This document shows, piece after piece, positions 1-8,730 of a stretch of 64,000 nt of DNA. The notes under the pieces were generated by a model that was given only the letters and a program-made list of their open reading frames with translations, made no database searches and had not been told where the DNA came from. Location: assembly GCF_900100695.1 (NCBI RefSeq), contig NZ_FNCF01000001.1:822619-886618 (forward strand), read 5' to 3'. Each line of letters starts with the position of its first letter. Positions within the stretch are counted from its first letter, which is position 1. The DNA comes from Klenkia brasiliensis (GTDB lineage Bacteria > Actinomycetota > Actinomycetes > Mycobacteriales > Geodermatophilaceae). Position numbers and translations under genes: made by a program.

Positions 1-705
1 GTGGCCGGACGACGGCCACCAGTCCCCCAGCCACAGCTCACCGGGTGCCGCGCCGGCGCGGGCCAGCGCGGTGCGCCAGCCGTGGATGCGGCGCCGCGCC
101 TCGACGGAGTAGGAGGGCCCGGCCAGGTGGTGCACGGTGGCGTGGCCGAGCCCGAGCAGGTGGTCGACGGCCAGCTGCGCCCCGGCCTCCTGGCCGACGG
201 TCACCGTGGTGCCGAGGCCCTCCCCGCCCATCTGGACGGCGACCAGCGGCACCGGCGGGTCCACCTGCTCGAGGGCCTCCAGCGCCTGCAGCTCGGCGGT
301 GTGCACCACGACGGCGTCCACCGACTGGGCCACGAAGCGGTCCACCGCCTCGGCGATGGTCAGCCCGCCGGCGCGGTCGAGGATGGCCACCGACAGCGAG
401 TAGCCGGCCGCGCGCGCGGCCTGCTCGAGGCCGATCATGGTCTGCGCCGGGCCGTACTGGTCGACGTCGATGGTGATCAGCCCGATGGTCCGCGAGGACC
501 CCGTGACCAGGGCCCGGGCCGCGGCGTTGGGCCGGTAGCCGAGCTCGGCGATGGCCTGCTGCACCCGCTCCCGGGTGCGCGGGGCGACGTTGGGGTGGCC
601 GTTGACCACCCGGGACACCGTCTGGTGGGAGACGCCGGCCCGGGCGGCCACGTCGCTCATGACCAGCGGGCGGGCCGGGGCGGTTCCGGTCGTGTCGGTC
701 GACAC
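1..705 (-). CDS. LacI-family transcriptional regulator (3' end beyond window edge)
   Basis: This is a DNA-binding repressor of the LacI/GalR family. After about 15 leading residues comes a canonical N-terminal helix-turn-helix (MSDVAARAGVSHQTVSRVVN) followed by the hinge (GYRPNAAARAL) and the start of a periplasmic-binding-protein-like effector domain (RTIGLITIDVDQYGPAQTM). The 235 codons visible compare with about 340 in the family, so roughly the last 100 residues are cut off by the window edge. I chose the GTG at 705 because GGAGGAG lies just upstream; an in-frame ATG at 660 begins directly at the HTH. It follows the permease gene by 37 bp on the same strand, making it the last gene of the sugar ABC operon. 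By analogy it should repress that operon when the transported sugar is absent. Two LacI-like operators upstream of the first operon gene support this (inference). Confidence 0.93.
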   Translation of the reverse strand, partial: MSTDTTGTAPARPLVMSDVAARAGVSHQTVSRVVNGHPNVAPRTRERVQQAIAELGYRPNAAARALVTGSSRTIGLITIDVDQYGPAQTMIGLEQAARAAGYSLSVAILDRAGGLTIAEAVDRFVAQSVDAVVVHTAELQALEALEQVDPPVPLVAVQMGGEGLGTTVTVGQEAGAQLAVDHLLGLGHATVHHLAGPSYSVEARRRIHGWRTALARAGAAPGELWLGDWWPSSGH

Positions 706-742
706 CCTCGGCTCCTCCCCGGCCCTGCGCTGACCCCCGGCC

Positions 743-2008
743 TCAGCGGCCGGAGCCCGCCCGGCGCTTGTTGTAGACGTCGAAGGCGACGGCGAGCAGC
801 AGCACCAGGCCCTTGACCATGGACTGGATGGACTGGTCGACACCCATGAGCTGCATGCCGTTGCTCATGACGCCGACGAGCAGACCACCGACCATGGCCC
901 CGACGACCGTGCCGACACCGCCGGTGACGGCCGCGCCGCCGATGAAGGCCGCGGCGATGGCGTCCAGCTCGAAGCTGTTGCCGGCACCGGGCTGGGCGCC
1001 GTTGGACCGGGACGAGAACACGACGCCGGCCACGGCGGCCAGGAAGCCCATGTTCACGAAGATCCAGAAGTTGACGACCTTCACCTTGACGCCGGACAGC
1101 GTCGCCGCGGCCAGGTTGCCGCCGATGGCGTAGACCTGGCGGCCGAAGACGGTCCGCTTGGTGACCACGCCGTAGACCAGGATCAGCACCGCCAGGATGA
1201 CCAGCACGTAGGGCAGGCCGCGGGCGGTGGCCAGCTGGTAGGCGAAGGCCATGACGACCGCGGCGACCACCACGATCTGGGCGACGAACAGCGGGAAGGA
1301 CGGGACCGGCTGGTTGTAGCGGACCCGGGCCTGGCGGGTGCGGAACTGGCTGACCGCGTAGACGACCACGGCCACGCCGAAGATCAGCAGGGTGAACGCG
1401 TCGAACCCGTTGCCGCCGAGCAGGCCGTTGCTGAAGCCCGACGCGATCTTGCCGTACTCCGGGGTGAACGGGGACAGCGAGATGTTGTCCAGGATCTGCA
1501 GGGTCAGACCGCGGAACAGCAGCATGCCGGCGAGGGTCACGATGAAGGCGGGGATGCCGACGTAGGCGACCCAGAACCCGTGCCACGCGCCGATGGCCAG
1601 GCCGACCGCCAGGGCGGCGAGGACGCCGACCCACCACGGCTGGTCGTGCCGGATCACGATGACCGCGGACGTGGCTCCGGTGACGGCGACGACCGAGCCG
1701 ACCGACAGGTCGATGTGCCCGGCGATGATCACGATGACCATGCCGATGGCCAGGATCAGGATGTAGGAGTACTGCAGGACGATGTTCGTGATGTTGCCCG
1801 GCGACAGCGAGGTGCCCCCGGTCAGGATCGCGAACAGCGCCACGACCACCACGAAGGCGATGTAGATGCCGCTGGTGCGCAGGTTGCGGGTCAGCAGCGT
1901 GCGGACGTCGCTGGTACCGGTGCCGAGGGCGCCGGCGGTGGCGTTGTCCTTCTGCGCGGTGGCCGACTCGGCCTCGGGCTCCGACGTCGGGCCGACGGTC
2001 TGGGTCAT
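743..2008 (-). CDS. mmsB: Multiple-monosaccharide ABC transporter permease (MmsB/GguB type)
   Basis: This is the membrane permease of a carbohydrate-uptake-2 family ABC importer (branched-chain permease/RbsC-like fold). The 421-residue protein has a polar N-terminus of about 35 residues and then about ten hydrophobic segments. It contains the family signature around [20 protein letters not shown] and the C-terminal stretch [20 protein letters not shown]. It is longer than RbsC (about 320), as expected for the GguB/XylH-like subgroup. The ATG at 2008 overlaps the stop of the ATPase gene (ATGA, 4 bp), which fixes the start and implies translational coupling. It should pair with the ATPase and the ChvE-like binding protein encoded upstream. 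The exact sugar cannot be read from sequence; ChvE-type systems take up several aldoses such as xylose, arabinose, glucose and galactose. Confidence 0.93.
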   Translation of the reverse strand: MTQTVGPTSEPEAESATAQKDNATAGALGTGTSDVRTLLTRNLRTSGIYIAFVVVVALFAILTGGTSLSPGNITNIVLQYSYILILAIGMVIVIIAGHIDLSVGSVVAVTGATSAVIVIRHDQPWWVGVLAALAVGLAIGAWHGFWVAYVGIPAFIVTLAGMLLFRGLTLQILDNISLSPFTPEYGKIASGFSNGLLGGNGFDAFTLLIFGVAVVVYAVSQFRTRQARVRYNQPVPSFPLFVAQIVVVAAVVMAFAYQLATARGLPYVLVILAVLILVYGVVTKRTVFGRQVYAIGGNLAAATLSGVKVKVVNFWIFVNMGFLAAVAGVVFSSRSNGAQPGAGNSFELDAIAAAFIGGAAVTGGVGTVVGAMVGGLLVGVMSNGMQLMGVDQSIQSMVKGLVLLLAVAFDVYNKRRAGSGR

Positions 2009-3543
2009 CCGACGAGCTCCTTCTCCTGGGTCATGAGGGTCATGAGACGTTCCTGGTCGGCCTCGGCCACGGGCAGCTGCCCGGTGATGCGGCCGGCCGA
2101 GAGGGTGTAGACGCGGTCGCAGATGCCCAAGAGCTCGGGCAGCTCCGAGCTGATGACGACGACGGCCTTCCCGGACGCCACCAGCTTGTTGATGATCGTG
2201 TAGATCTCGTACTTGGCACCGACGTCGATGCCGCGGGTGGGCTCGTCGAGGATCAGCACGTCGGGGTCGGTGAGCAGCCACTTGCTCAGCACGACCTTCT
2301 GCTGGTTCCCGCCCGACAGCTTGCCCACGATCGACTTCACGGTCGGGGCCTTGATGTTCATCGACCGCCGACCCTCCTCGGCCGCCTTGGTCTCCTCGTT
2401 GGCGTCGACGAACCCCCGGGTGGAGAGCTTGTCCAGCGCCGCCGCGGAGTTGTTGCGGGCGATGTCGTCGATGAGGTTCAGGCCGTACTTCTTGCGGTCC
2501 TCGGTGGCGTAGGCGATGCCGGCGTCGATGGCCTCGGCGACGTTGCGCGCCTTGACCTCCTTGCCGTGCATGAACAGCCGGCCCTCGACGAAGGTGCCGT
2601 AGGAGCGGCCGAAGATGCTCATCGCCAGCTCGGTGCGCCCGGCGCCCATCAGCCCGGCGATGCCCACGACCTCGCCGGCGCGCACGTCGAAGCTGGCGTG
2701 GTCGACCACCATGCGGTCCTGGGTGGGGTGCTTGACCGTCCAGCCCTCGACCCGCATGACCTCCTCGCCCGGGTGCGACTCGCGCTCGGGGTAGTAGGAG
2801 TCCAGCGCGCGGCCGACCATGCCGCGGATGATCCGGTCGACGGTCACCGACTCGTCGGCCATGTCCAGCGTCTCGACCGTCTGGCCGTCGCGGATGATCG
2901 TGGTGTGGTCGGCGATCGCGTCGATCTCGTTGAGCTTGTGCGAGATGATGATCGAGGTGATGCCCTGGTCGCGCAGGCCGCGGATCAGGCCCAGCAGGTG
3001 CGCGGAGTCGGTGTCGTTGAGCGCCGCGGTGGGCTCGTCCAGGATCAGCAGCTTGACGTCCTTGGACAGCGCCTTGGCGATCTCCACCAGCTGCTGCTTG
3101 CCGACGCCGAGCTGGCCGACCGGGGTGGTGGGGTTCTCGTCCAGGCCCACCGACCGCAGCAGCTTGCCGGCCTCGGCGTTGGCGAGGTTCCAGTCGATGA
3201 GGCCGAACTTCCCGCGCTTCTCGCTGCCCAGGAAGATGTTCTCGGCGATCGAGAGGTAGGGCACCAGGGCGAGCTCCTGGTGGATGATCACGATCCCGGC
3301 GTGCTCGGAGTCGCGGATGCCGCCGAAGGACACGACCTGGCCCTCGAAGACGATCTCGCCCTCGTAGTCACCGGCCGGGTACACCCCGGAGAGCACCTTC
3401 ATGAGGGTCGACTTGCCGGCGCCGTTCTCGCCGCAGATCGCGTGCACCTCGCCGCGCTCGACGGACAGCGTCACGTCCTGCAGCGCCTTGACGCCGGGGA
3501 AGGTCTTGGTGATGGAGCGCATCTCGAGGATGGGGTCGGACAT
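2005..3543 (-). CDS. mmsA: Multiple-monosaccharide ABC transporter ATP-binding protein (two ABC domains)
   Basis: This 512-residue protein has two fused ABC ATPase domains, as usual for carbohydrate-uptake-2 importers (RbsA/XylG/GguA). The N-terminal domain has Walker [10 protein letters not shown], signature [15 protein letters not shown] and Walker [12 protein letters not shown]. The C-terminal domain has a degenerate Walker A region ([10 protein letters not shown]), a full signature LSGGNQQKV and Walker [17 protein letters not shown]. The phrase [10 protein letters not shown] after the first Walker A is typical of the GguA/XylG branch rather than RbsA. It is transcribed after the binding-protein gene and overlaps the permease by 4 bp. 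An intergenic hairpin separates it from the binding-protein gene and probably lowers its expression relative to that gene. Confidence 0.95.
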   Translation of the reverse strand: MSDPILEMRSITKTFPGVKALQDVTLSVERGEVHAICGENGAGKSTLMKVLSGVYPAGDYEGEIVFEGQVVSFGGIRDSEHAGIVIIHQELALVPYLSIAENIFLGSEKRGKFGLIDWNLANAEAGKLLRSVGLDENPTTPVGQLGVGKQQLVEIAKALSKDVKLLILDEPTAALNDTDSAHLLGLIRGLRDQGITSIIISHKLNEIDAIADHTTIIRDGQTVETLDMADESVTVDRIIRGMVGRALDSYYPERESHPGEEVMRVEGWTVKHPTQDRMVVDHASFDVRAGEVVGIAGLMGAGRTELAMSIFGRSYGTFVEGRLFMHGKEVKARNVAEAIDAGIAYATEDRKKYGLNLIDDIARNNSAAALDKLSTRGFVDANEETKAAEEGRRSMNIKAPTVKSIVGKLSGGNQQKVVLSKWLLTDPDVLILDEPTRGIDVGAKYEIYTIINKLVASGKAVVVISSELPELLGICDRVYTLSAGRITGQLPVAEADQERLMTLMTQEKELVG

Positions 3544-3580
3544 CGGACTCCGTCGTCTCGTCTCGTTCTGTGTGCCGTGC

Positions 3581-3620
3581 CGGGTGGTGCGGGGTGGTGC
3601 GGGGTGGTGCTGGGTGCTGC
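3581..3620. repeat. Four 10-bp tandem units in the chvE-mmsA spacer
   Basis: Four consecutive 10-bp units of the form nGGGTGGTGC lie between the binding-protein gene and the ATPase gene. The first three differ only at the first base and the last is more diverged. They sit between the strong hairpin and the mmsA start. No function is evident; slippage-prone spacer sequence is the simplest reading. Confidence 0.7.
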
Positions 3621-3652
3621 GCTGCGGGGTGGAGCTGGTCCCCGCAGTGGAG

Positions 3653-3692
3653 CCGGCCGGGCCCGACAGCCTGCGCTGCCGGACCCGGCCGG
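3653..3692 (-). terminator. Intra-operon stem-loop between chvE and mmsA
   Basis: Two 18-nt arms (3653-3670 and 3675-3692) flank a 4-nt loop. Transcribed from the minus strand, all 18 positions can pair, two as G-U wobbles. There is no U tract. The hairpin starts 13 nt downstream of the binding-protein stop codon. In other binding-protein operons such a structure attenuates read-through or protects the upstream mRNA so that the binding protein is made in excess. That role here is inference. Confidence 0.7.
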
Positions 3693-3705
3693 GTTCAGGG
3701 GCAGG

Positions 3706-4863
3706 TCAGTTGGTCTGACCCGCGTCGACCTCGTCCTGGGTGTAGTACCCGGAGTCGATCAGCACCGACTGGATGTCGGCGGCGAAGACCGTCTGCACCG
3801 GGAGCAGGTACGACGGCACGACCTTCACGCCGTTGTCGTAGGTCTCGGTGTCGTTGGCCTCGGGCTCGTCACCCTCGAGGAACGCCTTGGCAGCCGTGAC
3901 GGCCTGCTCGGCCAGGTTGCGGGTGTCCTTGAAGATGGTCGAGCTCTGCACGCCGTCCTGGATCAGCTTGACCGAGGCGATCTCGGCGTCCTGGCCGGTC
4001 ACGACCGGGAGGGCACGCGGGGTCGAGTCCAGGTTCGGGCCGTAGCCGGCGTTCTGCAGGGCGGTGATGATGCCGCGGGAGATGCCGTCGTAGGGCGACA
4101 GCACACCGTTGAGCACGGTGCCGTTGTTGTAGGAACCGGTCAGCAGCGTCTCCATGCGCGACTGGGCGGTCTCCTGCTGCCAGCGCAGCGTGGCGGCCTG
4201 CTCGATGTCGGTCTGGCCCGAGGGGACGACCAGCGTGCCGTCGTCGATCAGCGGCTGGAGCACGTCCATGGCGCCGTTGAAGAAGAAGAACGCGTTGTTG
4301 TCGTCCAGCGAGCCGGCGAACAGCTCGATGTTGAACGGACCGGCGGCGTCGGTGCGGTTGCCCGACTCGTCGAGGACACCCAGGCCGGTGAGCAGGGCGG
4401 TGGCCTGCGCCTGGCCGACGGCGAAGTTGTCGAACGTGACGTAGAAGTCGACGTTCTCGCTGTCGCGGATGAGGCGGTCGTAGGAGATGACCGGGATGTT
4501 GGCGTCGGCGGCGGCCTGGAGCTGGCCCGAGAGGGCGGTGCCGTCGATCGCGGCGATGATCAGGAGGTCAGCGCCCTCGGTGATCATCTGGTCGATCTGC
4601 TGCGACTGGGTGGGGATGTCGTCGTTGGCGTACTGCAGGTCGACCTGGTAGCCGGCGTCCTCGAGCTGGGACTTGACGTTGTTGCCGTCGGCGATCCAGC
4701 GCTCGGAGGTCTGGGTGGGCATGGCCACACCGATGGTGAGGTCCTCGGGGTTGGCGTTGGCGGTGTCGTTCCCGCCGCCGCTGCCGGCGCCGCCACCACC
4801 ACAGGCGGTGAGACCGACGGCCGCGACCGCGCCGATGGCGGCCAGCCTGAGCTTCTTGCTCAC
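3706..4863 (-). CDS. chvE: ChvE-like multiple-sugar-binding lipoprotein of ABC importer
   Basis: This is the extracytoplasmic sugar-binding protein of the importer. The 385-residue sequence starts with a lipoprotein signal peptide (KK at residues 3-4, hydrophobic core, lipobox LTAC with Cys21) and a Gly/Ser-rich linker. A type-1 periplasmic-binding fold follows (LTIGVAMPTQTSERW, IDQMITEGADLLIIAAID, PVISYDRLI). The motifs IAAIDGTALSGQL and VISYDRLI are characteristic of the ChvE/XylF branch. The start is a GTG with AAGGAG about 5 nt upstream. It is the first gene of chvE-mmsA-mmsB-lacI. Two LacI-type operator-like palindromes overlap its promoter. The low-complexity linker after Cys21 is normal for Gram-positive lipoproteins. 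Confidence 0.94.
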   Translation of the reverse strand: MSKKLRLAAIGAVAAVGLTACGGGGAGSGGGNDTANANPEDLTIGVAMPTQTSERWIADGNNVKSQLEDAGYQVDLQYANDDIPTQSQQIDQMITEGADLLIIAAIDGTALSGQLQAAADANIPVISYDRLIRDSENVDFYVTFDNFAVGQAQATALLTGLGVLDESGNRTDAAGPFNIELFAGSLDDNNAFFFFNGAMDVLQPLIDDGTLVVPSGQTDIEQAATLRWQQETAQSRMETLLTGSYNNGTVLNGVLSPYDGISRGIITALQNAGYGPNLDSTPRALPVVTGQDAEIASVKLIQDGVQSSTIFKDTRNLAEQAVTAAKAFLEGDEPEANDTETYDNGVKVVPSYLLPVQTVFAADIQSVLIDSGYYTQDEVDAGQTN

Positions 4864-4921
4864 GTGTTCTCCTTCACGAGACGTCTGCCGCCGGACACAT
4901 CTCGGCGCTCAGGCCCGCAGC

Positions 4922-4967
4922 TGTGCGAGCGCTCACATTGTGAACGCTAACAACACTGTCCCGTCAA
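4922..4967 (-). promoter_or_regulatory. Promoter with two LacI-like operators upstream of chvE
   Basis: On the minus strand a TTGACG (-35-like, 4962-4967) precedes a CACAAT-like -10 about 19 bp downstream. Two palindromes overlap it. TTGTGAACGCTAACAA at 4938-4953 is a 16-bp imperfect palindrome with a central CG. The second has core GAGCGCTC at 4927-4934; its minus strand reads TGTGAGCGCTCGCA, 12 of 14 matches to the classic LacI-family palindrome. Their centres are 15 bp apart. The rest of the 4864-5241 gap shows no gene; the diguanylate cyclase promoter presumably lies in its right half, where I see no clear signal. Confidence 0.65.
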
Positions 4968-5241
4968 GGGGGAACGAGCAGGTCGCGGTCACGTTCTCGT
5001 AACGAACCGGACGCCCGGCTGCAACCCGTTCCTGCTTCCTCTGCCACGACCTGCAGTGATGCCGGTCGCAGCCGCAGGGACCCGGGCCCATCCGGGCCCC
5101 CGGCCGACCCCGTCGCCCCACCCGTTCCGGGGGGTCGCCGCCCGCTCCGCTCAACCGGGCGGCGCCCCGGGCCGACAACCACGGTCAGCACGTCCGCACG
5201 CCCGGAGCCCCCGGGAGCGGACCACCGCAGACCGGAGACCC

Positions 5242-6342
5242 GTGAGCGCCCTCCCCGCCCCCGTCGACGACCGGGGCCCCGGCTCGACCGGTCCCGGCCG
5301 GGCAGTGCGCTGGGCCGGGACCCGCGACCCGCGCTCGGCCGCCCGCCTGGCGGTCGCGGTCATGGTGCCCGCCGCCCTGGTCCAGGCCGGCTACGCGCTG
5401 CTGGCCGACCAGTCGACGGTGGCCGACGTCGGCAGCTGGACGGTGGTCGCGGTCCTGCTCGCCGCCAGCGCGGTGCTGGTGCGCACCGACCCGCACCGCT
5501 GGGACGACCGGGGCCTGCTGGCCCTGGTCCCGCTCCTGGGCGCGGTGGTCCTGGGCGCGCTGAACTGGCTGACCTCGGACACCTCGGCCGCGGCCCAGGT
5601 GTTCGCCGTGCTGCCCACGCTGTGGGCGGCCTCCCAGCTGCGCCCGCCCGCCGCCTGGGCGGTCGCGGCCCTCTCCGGGGTGTCCAACGCCGTCCTGGTG
5701 CTGCACCTGGAGCCGCTGGACCGGGCCGTGCCCGACGCCGTCTTCGTGGCCGCCACCCTCGTGCTGGCCACCGCCCTGCTCGCCCACGCCGGCAACCGGC
5801 AGGAGCGCCTGGTCGCCCGGCTGCGCGAGCAGGCCGAGGTCGACCCGCTGACCGGCCTCGCCGCCCGGCACGTGCTCGACGCCGCCGTCGCCCGGGACCT
5901 GACCGGCTCCCCCGGCCGCGGCACCGCTCTGGTGCTGGTCGACGTCGACCGGTTCAAGGCCATCAACGACCGCCACGGCCACCCGGTCGGCGACGACGCG
6001 CTGCGCCACCTCGGCCGGGTGCTGCGCGACGCGGTCCGCGACGGCGACGCGGTGGTCGGCCGGCTGGGCGGGGACGAGCTCGCCGTCCTGCTCACCGGCT
6101 GCCCGGCCGGGGTCGCCGAGCGCCGCGCCACCGACCTGGTGACCGCCGTCCGGGCGCACCCGCTGACGCTGGAGGACGGCAGCGACCTGCCGCTGAGCAT
6201 CAGCGTCGGGGTCGCCCAGGTCCCGGCCCACGCGCAGGACGCCCGCACGCTCTACGCGGCCGCCGACCGCGCGCTCTACGTGGCCAAGCGCCGCGGCCGC
6301 GACCAGGCGTGCTCGGCCGGGGCCGGTCCCGGCGCCCCCTGA
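5242..6342 (+). CDS. Membrane-bound diguanylate cyclase (GGDEF domain)
   Basis: This is a putative cyclic-di-GMP synthase of 366 residues. Residues 33-185 hold about five or six hydrophobic segments with no recognisable ligand-binding domain. A short linker (NRQERLVARLREQAEV) leads into a GGDEF domain (DPLTGLAARHVLD, VDRFKAINDRHGHPVGDDAL). The active-site motif is GGDEL at residues 276-280, a variant of GGDEF/GGEEF that keeps the metal-binding D/E residues. I chose the GTG at 5242 because GGAGA lies just upstream; the frame stays open farther upstream but with Pro/Arg-rich, non-protein-like sequence. It is convergent with DUF5926, the stop codons being immediately adjacent. Activity is likely but not certain given the variant motif. 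Confidence 0.88.
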   Translation: MSALPAPVDDRGPGSTGPGRAVRWAGTRDPRSAARLAVAVMVPAALVQAGYALLADQSTVADVGSWTVVAVLLAASAVLVRTDPHRWDDRGLLALVPLLGAVVLGALNWLTSDTSAAAQVFAVLPTLWAASQLRPPAAWAVAALSGVSNAVLVLHLEPLDRAVPDAVFVAATLVLATALLAHAGNRQERLVARLREQAEVDPLTGLAARHVLDAAVARDLTGSPGRGTALVLVDVDRFKAINDRHGHPVGDDALRHLGRVLRDAVRDGDAVVGRLGGDELAVLLTGCPAGVAERRATDLVTAVRAHPLTLEDGSDLPLSISVGVAQVPAHAQDARTLYAAADRALYVAKRRGRDQACSAGAGPGAP

Positions 6343-7278
6343 TCAGCGCAGGGTGACCTGGCGGGACAGCAGGCCGGCCCGCGAGCGCCGCTCGTCGGCG
6401 GTCAGCGGCTCGTCGCGCCCCAGGGCGGCGGTCAGCCGCCGGTCCAGCTCGGTGGCCGGACCGGTCCACTCGGTCGCGGGGACGTCGGCCGGCACGTCCC
6501 ACACCGGGACGACGAGGCCGTGCGCCCGGAAGGCACCGGCGTACTTGGTGCCCGCACCCAGGGTCAGCTCCTCGGCCGCACCCAGCCGGGCGAGGGCGTC
6601 CAGCAGCTGCTCCTCGGGCTCGGGCCGCACCCAGCGCAGGTGCGCCCGGTCGGCGGCCGGCCGGCACCAGTAGGCCGCGCCCAGGCCCTCGAGCAGCACG
6701 GTCGGGATGATTGCCTCGTTGGCCTGCTCCAGGCCGGCCTGCGCGGCCGGGCCGGCGCCGGTGCCCTCCAGCCAGAAGCCGAAGTCCTCGTGCACGATGA
6801 CCTCGAGGTCGGCGGCCGGGTCCAGCAGCTCCTGCAACCGCGGACCGGCCGAGCCCTCGGCACCGACCGGGCCCGGGTCGACCGGGCTGCCGGCCGGGGC
6901 CTCCAGCGCGGCGGCCAGCGCGGTGCCCAGGTCGCGGCTGACGTCGTCGGAGGAGGCGGCCAGCTGCACGCCGAGCAGCACCTCGCCGTTGGCGCGCACC
7001 AGCGCGGGCGCACCGCCGGGCAGCACGCTGGCCAGCGTCGCCGTCCGGCCGTCGGTGGTGGTCAGGGTCGCGGTGGCCGCCGGCACCAGCTCGCGCAGCG
7101 CCACCCAGTGCACCTCGCCGGGCAGGCCCTCGAAGGGCCGGGTGACCACGGGGGCGTAGGCCGAGCCGTGGCAGTGCTTGTACTTGCGGCCCGACCCGCA
7201 CGGGCACGGCGCCTTGGGGTTGGGGGCCCCGTCGGTGGCGGCGGGGGCGGGACGGCGCTTGGTCTGCGTGCGGGCCAT
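6343..7278 (-). CDS. DUF5926 family protein with N-terminal SEC-C zinc-binding motif
   Basis: This 311-residue cytoplasmic protein is conserved in actinobacteria and of unknown function. Near the N-terminus it carries a SEC-C metal-binding motif (PCPCGSGRKYKHCHG, residues about 24-38), like the zinc-binding tail of SecA, preceded by a basic stretch (MARTQTKRRP). The remainder is acidic and soluble, with no transmembrane segment. The start is ATG 7278; a longer open frame upstream runs through the 19-bp repeat tract and is not credible. SEC-C proteins are sometimes mislabelled as SecA, but no helicase motor is present here. It is divergent from the P450 gene. Confidence 0.85.
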   Translation of the reverse strand: MARTQTKRRPAPAATDGAPNPKAPCPCGSGRKYKHCHGSAYAPVVTRPFEGLPGEVHWVALRELVPAATATLTTTDGRTATLASVLPGGAPALVRANGEVLLGVQLAASSDDVSRDLGTALAAALEAPAGSPVDPGPVGAEGSAGPRLQELLDPAADLEVIVHEDFGFWLEGTGAGPAAQAGLEQANEAIIPTVLLEGLGAAYWCRPAADRAHLRWVRPEPEEQLLDALARLGAAEELTLGAGTKYAGAFRAHGLVVPVWDVPADVPATEWTGPATELDRRLTAALGRDEPLTADERRSRAGLLSRQVTLR

Positions 7279-7309
7279 GCGGTCGACCCTATGCGGGGCC
7301 CCCGCCCCG

Positions 7310-7404
7310 GCAGCCGGTCTCGGGCCGTGCAGCCGGTCACGGGCCGTACAGCCAGTCACGGGCCGGGCAGCCGGTCACCGGCCGGTGATCCGGTCACCGC
7401 ACGC
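7310..7404. repeat. Five 19-bp tandem repeats in a divergent intergenic region
   Basis: Units begin at 7310, 7329, 7348, 7367 and 7386 and share the core CAGCCGGTCACGGGCCG with one or two changes each; the fifth is the most diverged. They occupy most of the 214-bp gap between DUF5926 and the P450 gene. There is no spacer between units, so this is not CRISPR. Possible roles are iterated protein-binding sites or plain tandem duplication. Confidence 0.85.
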
Positions 7405-7492
7405 CGCGACCGGACCGCTGCCGGGTGACCGGCGGCGACCTCGGCGACCGGGGAGCGACGGGCCGGGCCGGGGCGCGGTGCACACTCGTCGG

Positions 7493-8683
7493 GTGCTGGA
7501 CCTGAGCGACCCGTCCTTCGTCGAGGACCCCTACCCCGTGTTCGCCGCGGCCCGCGCCCAGGCGCCGGTGCAGTGGGACGACGGCCTGGGCATGTGGCTG
7601 GCCTACGGGCACGCCGAGGCCAACGCCGTGCTGCGCACCCGGGCCCTGGGCCGGATCTGGACCGACCGCGCCCCGGCCGGGCGCTTCGGCCAGTTCAACC
7701 TCATCCACCGCAACGCGATCCTGGAGATGGAGCCGCCGGACCACACCCGGTTGCGCCGGCTGATCAGCGCTGCCTTCGCCCGCGGGCACGTGGAGCGGCT
7801 GCGCCCGTGGGTGGAGCAGCTGGCCGCCGAGCTGGTCGACGGCATGGTCGAGCGGTCCGCGGCCGGCGAGCCGGTGGACCTGTTCACCGGGATGGCCGAG
7901 CAGCTGCCGGTCGAGGTCATCGCCGAGCTGCTCGGGGTGCCCCCGGCCGACCGGCCGCTGCTGCGCCCCTGGTCCAACGCGATCGTGAAGATGTACGAGT
8001 ACGGCCGGACGAGCGAGACCGAGGACGCCGCCGAGACCGCGGCCGCGGAGTTCGTCGCCTACCTGCGCGACCTCGCCGCGCAGCGGCGGCAGGCGCCCGG
8101 GGAGGACCTGCTCACCCACCTGGTCACCGCCCGCGACGCCGACGGGGACCGGCTGACCGAGGACGAGCTGGTCACCACCTGCATCCTGCTGCTCAACGCC
8201 GGCCACGAGGCGACCGTCAACGTCACCGGCAACGGCCTGCTCGCCCTGCTGCGGCACCCCGACCAGCTGGCCCGGCTGCGTGCCGACCCCGCGCTGCTGC
8301 CGACCGCGATCGAGGAGCTGATGCGCTTCGACTCCCCGCTGCAGCTGTTCGAGCGCACCGCCACCGCCGACGTCGAGCTGGGCGGGGTGGTGGTGGAGCA
8401 GGGCCAGAAGGTCGCCGCGCTGCTCGGGTCGGGCAACCACGACCCGGCCGTGTTCGAGGCCCCCGACACCCTCGACGTCGGGCGCACCGACAACCCGCAC
8501 ATCTCCTTCGGCGCCGGGGTGCACTTCTGCATCGGCGCGCCGCTGGCCCGGGTCGAGCTGCAGGCGTCCTTCGGTGCGCTGCTGGCCCGCACGTCCTCGG
8601 TCGAGCTGGCCGGCGAGGCGCGCCGCCGTCCGGAGTTCGTCATCCGCGGGCTGGCCGGGCTCCCGCTGACGTTGCGGCGGTGA
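7493..8683 (+). CDS. Cytochrome P450
   Basis: This is a soluble bacterial heme-thiolate mono-oxygenase of 396 residues, a normal class-I length. Visible hallmarks are the I-helix AGHEATVN (oxygen activation), the K-helix ExxR in EELMRF, and the heme-binding loop FGAGVHFCIGAPLAR, whose axial ligand is Cys346. It would need a ferredoxin and reductase, which are not encoded nearby. The start is a GTG at 7493, matching the usual N-terminus LSDPSFVEDPYPVFAAAR; an upstream GTG at 7478 is an alternative. The acyl-CoA synthetase follows by 47 bp on the same strand, so a lipid-type substrate is possible, but this is only neighbourhood inference. Confidence 0.93.
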   Translation: MLDLSDPSFVEDPYPVFAAARAQAPVQWDDGLGMWLAYGHAEANAVLRTRALGRIWTDRAPAGRFGQFNLIHRNAILEMEPPDHTRLRRLISAAFARGHVERLRPWVEQLAAELVDGMVERSAAGEPVDLFTGMAEQLPVEVIAELLGVPPADRPLLRPWSNAIVKMYEYGRTSETEDAAETAAAEFVAYLRDLAAQRRQAPGEDLLTHLVTARDADGDRLTEDELVTTCILLLNAGHEATVNVTGNGLLALLRHPDQLARLRADPALLPTAIEELMRFDSPLQLFERTATADVELGGVVVEQGQKVAALLGSGNHDPAVFEAPDTLDVGRTDNPHISFGAGVHFCIGAPLARVELQASFGALLARTSSVELAGEARRRPEFVIRGLAGLPLTLRR

Positions 8684-8730
8684 CTACCCACGGGTAGATC
8701 GTGTTGCCCGTCACTGGTTGGATGCGGCCC

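Noticed and set aside
2566..4950. A 794-codon open frame on the plus strand across the sugar ABC operon
   Set aside because: It is antisense to two convincing genes (mmsA, chvE), has low-complexity Gly/Val/Arg composition and no recognisable motif. Such frames are a by-product of very high GC content.
7310..7404. Possible CRISPR array
   Set aside because: The units are directly adjacent without spacers and there are no cas genes in the window.
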